Source: Phoenix dactylifera | Taxonomy: Eukaryota; Streptophyta; Magnoliopsida; Arecales; Arecaceae | Length of the DNA stretch: 64,000 nt | Assembly (NCBI RefSeq): GCF_009389715.1 | Contig: NC_052404.1 | Span: forward strand, 428,001 to 492,000 | Direction: 5' to 3' | Shown: piece by piece, positions 47,901 through 57,360 of the stretch | Position numbering within the stretch: position 1 is the stretch's first letter | How the letters are laid out: every line of letters starts with the position of its first letter | Made by a program: the position numbers and the translations under genes | Notes under the pieces: generated by a model | Databases searched by the model: none | Told to the model about the DNA's origin: nothing | The model's input: the letters and a program-made list of their open reading frames with translations, nothing else

Positions 47901-48330
47901 TTTTAATGTATCCAGCGCCTTCAGCGATGCCCCCTTGACCCTGCGAACTTTGGAATTGCCACGACCTTTCTCGCCCTCCGCGATATCTCCCTCCCTCGCT
48001 CGCCCTCTCCGTCAACCTCCCTCACAAATGCCTCCGTCGCAGCCTCCCCCATTGCCTCCCCGACCGATAGCCATTTCAACTATCCGGATATGTACAGCAC
48101 CAACCCCGACAAGTGCCAATCTAGCCACACTCGATATCCGGCTATCGCGTCAGCGACGCCTCCATCCATTATGCCGTGGCCAAAGAGAGGCTTTGGGCCG
48201 ACGATGAAGAGGGGGCCCATCGTGAAGATGGGCAGACTGAAGGGCTTAGCACAGGCATCATGGAAGGGCTTTTCAAGGGCGTCAGCATTGTTTCGAAGGG
48301 TGGCGTTCGAGTGACGATAGAGACCTAGCA
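47901..48330 (+). other. GC-rich island, possible decayed coding fragment
   Basis: An abrupt GC-rich block in AT-rich DNA. Two plus-strand frames (47935-48207 and 48090-48314) are open, rich in Pro/Ser/Arg, and a third shows YAVAKERLWADDEEG. I do not recognise the product. It could be a relic exon, a processed fragment or element sequence. Confidence 0.35.
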
Positions 48331-48394
48331 GCGGACGAAAACAGTGAAAGGGTTATCAAGGGAGGCTTTAGAGATCATGTTACAGTAGTGTTGT

Positions 48395-48749
48395 GAGTGA
48401 GCTCCCCTAGATTTATTTATATATTTTATATTTTCTTACACTTTTGCTCACATGTAGGCCGGACTTCCACTTTTTTTTTAATGGGTGAGCCCAACATGTA
48501 AAATTTTTTAATAATGGGGTTAAAGAGTGCAAAAATAGAGTTCGAACTCAGGACCTCTGCTCTGATACCATGTTGAAATCACCACTTTTCTTTTAAGCTT
48601 TTGGAAAAAGTGGTGATGTCACAGGGCTCACCCATTAAAAGGAAAGTCCGCCCCACATGTGAGTAGGAGTGTATGAAAATATAAAATATATAAATAAATC
48701 TACCTCATTCTATCAGCTTAAGTTTTTGGGACAAGTAGTGATTTTAACA
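48395..48749 (-). mobile_element. Inverted-repeat element with PBS-like core
   Basis: About 90-100 bp arms (about 48395-48497 and 48637-48715) are near-perfect inverted copies (ATTTATTTATATATTTTATATTTTC and its complement, both with CACATGT and GGGTGAGCCC neighbours). Read on the minus strand, 48749-48571 looks like a 179-bp LTR (TGTTAAAATCACTACTT to GATTTCAACA, itself with inverted ends), followed directly by TGGTATCAGAGC (48559-48570), a tRNA-Met primer site, then GAGTTCGAACTC. It is probably a small non-autonomous retroelement rearranged into a fold-back form. Confidence 0.55.
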
Positions 48750-48819
48750 TAACAAACCATTTTTTCTTAATGATGGTTAAGAAAAAAACAGGAAAACATC
48801 CAAATACAAAACACTTTTA

Positions 48820-48905
48820 CTAAGCGGCTGCCTGCGATAGATGTGAAAGTCTTTCAATCTTTTTGATTATTTAATCTCTCTCCTCTTCACGTAGCTCATC
48901 TTCAC
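48820..48905 (-). pseudogene. Exon-like fragment, copy 1 (unrecognised gene)
   Basis: On the minus strand a pyrimidine-rich tract ending in AG (48906-48907) precedes EDELREEERD*IIKKIERLSHL and a TAG at 48820. It matches 57281-57360 in the same frame, with synonymous and conservative differences, suggesting a terminal coding exon once under selection. This copy has a TAA where the other copy has a Leu codon. The protein family is not recognised. Confidence 0.4.
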
Positions 48906-48910
48906 CTAGG

Positions 48911-49950
48911 AAAACAAAGGAAAATCAGATAAAAGTAAAAAGAAACTCGAGAAAAAAAAAGCAAGAAGGAACCCTATGACAGCCCATTGTGTAGCAAACT
49001 AGACAGATCTCCACACCTCAATTTACTAGCCATAGTAAGTCAGCATGCACTAATCATTTCACCACTACATGTCAACACTCTTCATACACACTGAAACTGT
49101 AAGATCTTTTTGGCTTTTATTGCAACTATCGGATTATCGATCTAATGATTGTCAAACGGAAGTCCAAAAATTCGGATATAACAGATTATTGTTAACCAAA
49201 GACCTACAAACATTCTGCTGTGTTGGTGGCTCAGGTTTTATTAGATAAGAACACAGCATGCGCAGTGCACATGGGAGCTTCTTTTAGAGAGCAAGAACTA
49301 AAATCAGGCGGGTATATTTGTTAAAGAGAAGAATATCTAGAGAATAATGGAAAGTGGAGAAGAATATCTATATAATAGGCATTTATGACCTCGATGGAAG
49401 ATAAGAAAGCTATCATATCTGGTTTAAACTCCAAGCTTTTGAGAAAAGCTTACTTCTGGCGAATCTGCATCATTGAACACTGTGAAGGGTCCTAGCTAGG
49501 ATGCTGATGATGATGGCTGTACACCAAGAAACCCTTGCCATCGGAACTTAACAAAAAAAACTGACTCTCTTATATAACAAAAAAAAAATATTCATTATAG
49601 AGACCTTTCCAAAGAATTGTATATAAATATACACACATAAATATATTAAAAAGTATCGACCTTTATATGAAACGTTGATGGAGCAAAATTTTTTATGTTG
49701 CCCCTGATCATTCAAGTCCATTCATAAATTCATGTACAGTGAACTTGCCTAGCAAAATCCACTAGGTACATTTTAAATTATCACACCATTTTTGTCAAAC
49801 TGTACATGTAATCATCATATTCGTGTCGCTAACAATTCTGTTGTTAGGATCAGTAAAGTTTCGGTGACAGCAAAACCAAGCAAGTCTATTAGATATTGTA
49901 TCAAACATATTCTGGCCTTGTATACAACTATGTTTTATGCTTTGATTTTT
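48911..49950. other. Intergenic DNA
   Basis: No gene, RNA or element boundary recognised. Confidence 0.4.
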
Positions 49951-49954
49951 AATC

Positions 49955-50235
49955 CAAGACTGATATGAACAGTTACAGCTTAAATAGGCCGACATAACTC
50001 TTCAGAGACAGAGGTCAATCTCAATCCACTTACAAGTTGTAGCTAGGTACCTTGTCATAAATTTATGGTTCTAATGAAGGTTCATCGCATCAACGCATAC
50101 AATCCCATAATAGCAGTACCATGCCTAAAAGTATCGAACTAAGACTCAATATTGGGGGCAAACCAAGTATAGGTACGCCGAACCGACTCCTATTTTAGAT
50201 GTATCAACAGTATATCAGCATTGTAATGATACAAG
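49955..50235. repeat. Direct 0.3-kb repeat, copy 1
   Basis: Matches 50492-50785 in order: GATATGAACA, CATAACTCTTCA, CAATCTCA-TCCACT, AAGTATCGAAC-AAGACTC-ATATTG and CCGAACCGAC. Divergence is moderate. No coding potential. Confidence 0.7.
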
Positions 50236-50491
50236 GTCCATTTCCAAGATTGCGAACCTAGGTTCTGATGCCAATAATATATAGGACCTAAAACCATTGT
50301 CCATATGAACCTGCAAAAATTATATTCCCTCAAACAATTTGTGAATGAATCTTAGTATAAACCAGTGCCCATACGCATCAAATACAATGTCAAGATTATA
50401 CTAGAAGCACTCCATCTAAATCTCTCTGAGGACGGCAGTGCTGATGCCTCAGCCTCCTCTTAGAACACCATTACGTCTTTGGTTTCTTGAT

Positions 50492-50785
50492 GCCAACCTG
50501 ATATGAACAATTAGGGCTTACATAGGCCCACATAACTCTTCAAACTAATCTAAGCAAGAAATAGGCCAATCTCAGTCCACTAATTGCAAGTTGCAGCTAT
50601 GTACCTTGCCACAGATTTATTGTTATAACTAAAGTTTTTCGTGCCGGTGCATACAGCCCCATATCGAGGGTACCATATCGTACAAGTATCGAACCAAGAC
50701 TCGATATTGAGGGAGTACTGAGTATCAAATATGCCGAACCGACCCTTGTTTTGGGTGTGCCAATATTGCATCATAAATTGTTGAT
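50492..50785. repeat. Direct 0.3-kb repeat, copy 2
   Basis: Second copy of 49955-50235, about 540 bp away. The arrangement could be a short element pair, LTR remnants or a local duplication. No TG/CA ends or target duplications were identified. Confidence 0.7.
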
Positions 50786-50799
50786 ACTGAGCCTCATAC

Positions 50800-52949
50800 A
50801 TGGTTATGGTATTTATGCATAAATTTCAACTTGCAATGTGCAGCTATAAAATGACCTCACCCATACCAACTTTACCCATAAATTGTCTTCACAAGGTTAT
50901 TGAGGTCGTTTGCATCCTAAGTCCTAACACTTCTGATTCAATTGACAAAAAAAATGCCTTATAAAGTCTTATGTAAATATGAAAAGGTTATGGAGGTTAT
51001 ACATAATGTTAGGTTTTCTTAAAAAATAAGATCCAAAAATTAAGGGCCCTGCCTTGACCCACATGTGGATTCTTGTACAACATACTCTTTACTTTAATAT
51101 CTTTGGAGAATCTAAAAAGTAATCTAACTTATTCTAAAAAAGTTGTTAGAAATGCTCAAAAGTCAAAAACTATTAACAGCCTCCTCTCAGGATCTCCACT
51201 TGGGTATGTTTGTTCTTATCTTCTAAACTTTAGTTATTTTAAATACTTTAAACTCTTTACTTTAGTTATGACTCTTCAAAAAAAAATGTTAGTTTCTGAA
51301 AAAATACGGTGTTTTCGAAACATTATGTATCATCGAAACCATCACGTTTCTTTGGTCTTCCGGATAGAGTCTATAAATAAACTCCTCTAAGTTAATTCAA
51401 AACCAATCCAAAGTATTCCAAAAGAGTGAATGATTTTTTTTTCGCAATTTCAATTATTGGATAGTGCTATGAACATATCTCAAAGTATTTCAAACATTTA
51501 TCTGCATAGATCTCAAAGTGATTGTTATGCATTCGAACGATATATTGAAAACAAAATGTTCTTTTGTTGCACGAAATATACAGTAACTCCAGGTATGAGT
51601 TAATAAAGGCAGCAATTGGATTAGATCGGATCCAATGAGGACTGAATCGGGTATGAGACCCATCAAAAAATTGTGGACCATACAATTTGGTCCCTAAAGC
51701 AAAATTATCGTAGCGATTCTTGTCGATGCGTAGGTTAGAATTTTAAAAAGACGGGCTACCATGACCGCAAAAGGAAGTTCGAGGAAAGTTCATGGTCGTG
51801 CATCGTTCTTTCTTTCTTTCTTTTTTTTTATATTATTATGGGAACATCTGTCATCCTCTTTAAGAGCCTAGGAGAGACCCAGAAAAAAAATATTTCTTTC
51901 CGTGTTGGATGATAAGGAAATCCACTTCAGTGACGTGGTTAGGTCGTCTTCTTCGCGCGTTTTTGTTTTTTTTTTTTAAGTAAAAATTAAGCACAATCTG
52001 TCAAATTGCGAGAAAACAGTAAAAATAAAGAAGTATGAGCGTCTGATACAGACGTCAATAATTTTTTTTAAAATATTAGGCTATTAAAAAGATGACTCAG
52101 TCTGCTGTCCTATTTATCGACTTAAAAATATGTACAGCCTAAAACTCGTCCATAGCCACCCTGCGCCGTCGTCGGGAGCCCTTTTGGCCGTTTTCAGGCT
52201 TTTTCCGCTGGTGGTGCCCGCATACGTCTTGTCACCTTGAGTTAAACAACACGCCAAGTGTTTTTTAAGAAGTTAACAACCCCCACCCCCACCGCCCCCA
52301 CCGGCCCATAATTTTTAATCCATAGTGACCAAAACTATAATATTTTAATAATTATAGTTTTTATAACTCCAATTGCTACCCACTTTTTCTGAATTTAAAA
52401 TAACTAATATACTACTTTCTAACTTTTTTTTATACAAGCAAATACTTGACAAGAGGAAAAGACACCAACAAAAAACAATATTCTTCCTTCCAATTTGTTT
52501 TTTGTTGAGAAGTTATCATTCCTGGCAGGCGACGGGAAGAAATGTCTATCGTGGAGGACACCGAAGAGCATTTGTGGGCAAACCAAAATAAAATAAGAAT
52601 TAAAGTTAAAATAATTTAAAATTAAAATTAAAATAATTATATTTTGTGATATGTTTGATTTATTGGTGGAATCAAAATCAAAATCAAAATCAAAAGCAAA
52701 TCAAATAATAGGAAAAAAATTAGATTAAATTTTAAAAATTAAAATATTTTTATTTTTTATTGAAATCAGGATAGAAATAATTTTTTTCAACCAAATAACT
52801 AAGATGGGGGTTACTTATTTTCGTTCCCATCCCACGTCCAACTCCTCCAAACATCTCCAGATTATCTTTTCTAAAATATACGTAATGGTAACCTTAAATG
52901 TTTGATGACATGACAGCAATTTAGTTTGGTAAGATAGGACTGAAATTAC
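50800..52949. other. Intergenic AT-rich DNA
   Basis: No gene recognised. Contains a simple AAATCA repeat at about 52670-52700 and a GC-rich patch at about 52150-52310. Confidence 0.4.
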
Positions 52950-53110
52950 GGGTGGTTGTAATACTGTAGTTACTATATGCAGAGCACTTGATTAAACAAA
53001 CGTTGGGACCACTACTAATTAACCTTTCGTTCACATCAAGCATGGAAGGGGAAAGAATAAAAAAAGCTTTAGAGAGCACCTATAAACCTAGCGGAAAGAG
53101 GTACACTCTA
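52950..53110 (+). repeat. Orphan copy of the NLR 5' flank
   Basis: Collinear with about 39078-39242: CTGAAATTACGGGTGGTT, then AGAGCACTTGATTAAAC, then TAACCT-TTCACATCAA, then AGCACCTA-A-ACCT-G-GGAAAGAGG. In place of an NLR, the LTR-like repeat (copy B) begins at about 53111. Confidence 0.7.
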
Positions 53111-55820
53111 CCGTAACACAAAGCCAAAAATCATAATTAGCCTACAACGCCATCACAAATAAAATATAATAAAAGGATCCAATTCCACCATTCATTAAGT
53201 AACGAAACAAATACCAGTTCGGACCATCTAAATCTAAATCTAAATACCAAAATCCATATTCCGCAAAATTCAAAAAGTCACTAACTACAAATTTATAGTC
53301 AATTAAAGAACTAAAATTTTGCCACAAAATTACCAAGCTTACTAGCTCGAACTCCAAGCTTGGACCTTCCCTCATTTCTAGTAACCTTATTCATCTAAAA
53401 AAAAAAGAAAAATAAAAAGATGTGGGCTACACAACTCAATAAGCAAAACTTATACTATTTTACCAGATCCAGCATAAATTTTTCTATGACACTGCATCAT
53501 TTTAAAAAAATAACAAATATTATGAAAATAAAGTATTTCATAGTACAATATGATAAAGCAAGTCATAAAGCAAATCATGCATATCCAAATCATCAATATG
53601 AAATGTCGTTTTAAACCAAAAAAAAAAATCATCAATATTCCATAAATTTGGCTCCAAGTTTATATTACAAGCAATATTATAAATCATTCTTTTGCTATTT
53701 AGCTACATCATAATTCAAAATATTATTTATAAATATTCATGCTAAGGTCACTTTATCTCGTGACACAGCCCATGCTCGTAATCGACAAAGTATTATATTT
53801 TGTATGACAACTTTATACCTACTGGCAAGGTCTATGTTCGTCCGGATGCTAGCTTCGTATGTCGATCTACCCTAATTCAGGAGGTCATACATAGTTATCA
53901 GAGAACCTTTGAAATAATCATATCTTTTTATTGAAAAATACACATACGTAGATGAAAAAATACTAAATAGCATGATGAAATTCGTGGTTCATATATATGC
54001 TATTTTTATTGAAAGATACATGGAACTACTTTTTATAGTAAAGTATGATTTTCATAATATATATTGTTAGAGCGGAAAAGTGACTGCGTCCCCTCGACAG
54101 ATATTGTCCGCTTTGGGTGCATCCAGCGCTACCCTTCGGGTGCAGCTCGTGCATGGCCGCTGCCCTTGGGCGCAGTCCGGCGCTACCCTCACGATTTTGT
54201 CCCACAAAAGGCGCCTATCGAAGAAAAGGAGTTTTGCCCATTTTTATAAAGCACAATCCTTTCCGCTACTCTACCGATGTGGAACTAAAGTTCCGAGTCC
54301 TCCATCCGCCTCCCAACATCACCCCCCCAGCGGGAAGGATCCGTGCGGAAAAGTTTCGGCGGGGCCCTTCCTATAGCGCCATCTGTTAGAGCGGAAAAGT
54401 GACTGCATCCCCTCGGCAGGTATTGTCTGCTTTGGGTGCGTCCAGCGCTACCCTTCAGGTGCAGCTCGTGCACGGCCGCTACCCTTGGGCGCAGTCCGGC
54501 GCTACCCTCACGGTTTTGTCCCACAAAAGGCGCCTATCGAAGAAAAGGGGTTTTGCCCCTCTTTATAAAACACAATCCTTTTCACTACTCTATCGATATG
54601 GGACTAAAGTCTCGGGTCCCCCATCTGCCCCCCAACACATATACTGATCTATAATTTTAAGAAAAATATGATATGTTCACTAGCAAACCATACGCATAGA
54701 AAATATGATAATTTAAAAAATAATGAGTGTAAGATCTACTTATCTCTTCCGTCTTAGACTGTCAAAAATAAATTTCACTAGGCAAACCTACTAAACCTAT
54801 TTAAAATATTAAAAACAAAATTAATTTCTATTTAATGATTTTAATAGTATTAAAATAACAAAAAAGGGGATGTTTGACCGAGCATGCGGTAGTTCCAGGT
54901 GGGTCAAGTCTAAGCGATTCAATCAATGAATCATGGGGCCCAGACTCGATTAGGGCCAAAATTGTTCGATAACGTTTATCATTAGTGGGTTCTAGAGACA
55001 CTCAACAGGGCCAAGGGTGATCGGTCTGACAAACTGTCCAAGCACCAGGGTGGTTCAGGACATCTTAGCGGGGTTCAACTCGGGTCCGTAAGACAGGGGC
55101 ATGAGATCCTTCATTGACATCCATAGGTCTACTAGAGAGAGAAAGAGGGAGAAGAGAAAAAAAGAAGAGAGAGGAGAAGAGAGAGAAAGAAAGGGATGGT
55201 CTTCTCTTTCTTCTCTCTCTTTTTTTTCTACTTTTTCTTCTTCGACAAAAGAGGAGAAGAAGAAGAGGAAGAGGAGAAAGGAAAGGATAGTGGTCCTCCA
55301 TCGAGGTGGCAACAGGCGGCGGTGGCCGACAACGGAGAGCAGCTGAAAGTGGCGGCGGGTAGCAGAAATCATCCCAAAAATAAGGCCGAACAAGGGGGGT
55401 TCTTGGCTCGGTGGTTCTCGGGTCTCAATCCACTCGCCGACGGCCGGGGCTCTGGCTTCGGCCATAGGCCAATGCAGAGGAAGGAACAAAGGCTTCAGCG
55501 ATGAACATCAACGATGGAGTTAGTCGGAAAAGAAGAAAAATAGGGTCGGCACTCATGATGGAAATTTGGTGGGTTTCTCGGCTGGTAGCCATGTTTCAAG
55601 GATTAGAAAGAAGAGGTAAATAAAGAGAAGAAAGATCTGGGCCTTACCTTGGCTCTGGCAGCCCTAGGTCTCCGACTCCTAGTCGGAGTTGCCGGGGGAG
55701 AAGGAATTAAGACTCCCAATGGGAGTCTTATGCCTGTTACGTGCAAGTAATGCACGGGGCTAGCATCGGCCAAACCCAATCAGGCTAGTCAAGTGGACAG
55801 AGCCCAGGCGGTTCTTCACA
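53111..55820 (-). repeat. Solo-LTR-like dispersed repeat, copy B
   Basis: Same family and orientation as 347-2496. Without the nested TRIM its length (about 2.13 kb) matches copy A (about 2.15 kb). Minus-strand start is TGTGAAGAACC at 55820; a GTAAGG donor-like motif lies near 55640. The purine/pyrimidine tract at about 55130-55290 corresponds to that at 1870-1960 in copy A. Confidence 0.6.
54065..54637 (-). mobile_element. TRIM (terminal-repeat retrotransposon in miniature)
   Basis: 573 bp: two direct 254-bp LTRs (54065-54318 and 54384-54637), each TGTTAGAGCGG to CCAACA, around a 65-bp core. On the minus strand the core starts with a primer-site-like TGGCGCTATAGGAAGG two bases after the LTR and ends with the purine tract GGGGGGGTGA against the second LTR. 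The LTRs hold a TTTATAAA TATA motif and a TCCACATCG/TCCCATATCG motif recalling the TCCCACATCG of other TRIMs. Flanking pentamers TATAT and CATAT differ at one base. LTR identity is about 90 percent by eye, mostly transitions. No coding capacity. Confidence 0.85.
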
Positions 55821-57280
55821 TTGTTTGAGCACCTAATTCTTATCAGAACGCTTATCGCATGATTTTTTTTCCTCTTTGAGGGTACTTGGAACTCTCCATC
55901 TTCCAAATTGGTTTTATTTAAAAGATCTTATTATTAAGTTCTATTAGAATAGTGCATGCAAAATGTTTGAGGAGTAGCTGCTTTCTTGCAGCTAATCTGG
56001 TCATAGGCATTGTAACATATTTGTGGTTCTTTAAAATTCAATGTTATGATATTTCCTTACCTTTAAAAAAGTTTTGCTCCCCCTATATTAAATAATTTTT
56101 GTCACGATTGTATAATTCAAATGTAGCTGAAGTTTTTGCCAACAAGCTTGTGTCCTTATTTTCACCGTATGCATGAAATTGCCCATCCCTTGAGCTGTTG
56201 ATTCCAGATGACTGTTAAAGAAGGGCTCTCAGAACATTATAACAGCTTTATAATGGTTTCTAGCCATCTACATTATATATGTAATGTAATACATTCTAGA
56301 ATAGTCCTAGCTAGCTCACTGGTTGCATGTATTTATATTGCAAATACTGCCTCCAAAGTTTCGTGACATACAGATATGGAAGCACAATAAAGTTGCATAA
56401 CCAAAATGACCGAGCGGCCTCACCTGCACCATAATTAGATAAAACACAAATAAATATAAATAAAGAAAGAAACGAAGTCATGCTGTAAATGTACCCTATA
56501 TAGAGCAATCTCGTTAGCTTATTCATTATCGGTGATCAATATGAGTGCAGAAACCAATGGAGATATAGAAAAGCATACCATGTCAGACCATCAGATAAGC
56601 AACTTAAGGTAACTGGAAACATTAGAAACATTTACCAACACAATTGTTAGGAAATGCAAACTAAATAGGAGTGGTAGAAAGTTTATTACTAATTGGGACA
56701 CTGGGGACTGGGGAGGGAAGCAGGAGGGAGAACAGCTTAGCTGCAACTAGGGAGGGAACTGGTGTTGTTTCCAACTATACTTTCCTGAATGCCAAAACTA
56801 ATTGCAAAATTTTCGACTAAAGTAAGACTTCATACTTCTTGACGATATCTAAACATAGTATGATCCTAAAGTTCTTAAACTATATTGTCCCAACACTTCC
56901 AGTATGATAAGCAGCAGAATTGCACTTTTCAAGCTCGAAAGATCATCACAATACCTACGTTCGATGCCAATATATGACTAATGAACTATTGAGGCCTCGA
57001 TCTTAAATATCTATACTCTTGTTTCTTGAATATTTATACTCTTCTTTCTTTAGGCCTCAAGCCTCCGACAGGCTGCCTATCCTCTCATTCTTACATCCCA
57101 TCAGGGGACTGATGGTTACTACGTATTAAATTTACAAACCCCATCAACAAACCATTATTTCTTAGTGGGGGGTTAATTCAACATAAATGCATTCACAAAC
57201 AAGAGCTATCATAGTTCTAAGCATGGACATTTAAGAAGAAAAGCAGGAAAACATCTAAATACAAAACACTTTTACTAAGC
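55821..57280. other. Intergenic DNA
   Basis: No gene recognised. The minus-strand open frame at 56311-56526 (71 residues, hydrophobic N-half) has no recognisable domain. From about 57140 the sequence partly resembles 48765-48820. Confidence 0.4.
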
Positions 57281-57360
57281 TTATGCCCGCAATAGATGTG
57301 AAAGTCTTTCGACCTTCTTGATTATTAAATCTCTCCCATCTTCAAGTTGCTCATCTTCAC
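57281..57360 (-). pseudogene. Exon-like fragment, copy 2 (unrecognised gene)
   Basis: Minus strand: EDEQLEDGRDLIIKKVERLSHLLRA then TAA at 57281. Homologous to 48820-48905 but with no internal stop. Its upstream (3' splice-site) side is replaced by the Gypsy LTR, which begins at 57361 where copy 1 has its pyrimidine tract and AG. It could be the last exon of a disrupted gene. Function unknown. Confidence 0.45.

Noticed and set aside
48535..48572. tRNA gene suggested by GAGTTCGAACTC and TGGTATCAGAGC
   Set aside because: No cloverleaf or anticodon arm can be built; the motifs read as a retroelement primer site and following leader.
51073..51390. 105-residue open frame as a gene
   Set aside because: AT-rich composition, no recognisable domain, no promoter or splice context; length is compatible with chance.
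54065..54637. Cassandra-type TRIM with a 5S rRNA promoter
   Set aside because: No 5S-like A-box/C-box segment could be seen in the LTRs, and the primer site differs from initiator Met.
347..55820. The two LTR-like copies as both ends of one giant element
   Set aside because: They would enclose host genes and several unrelated complete elements across 55 kb; two separate insertions are far simpler.
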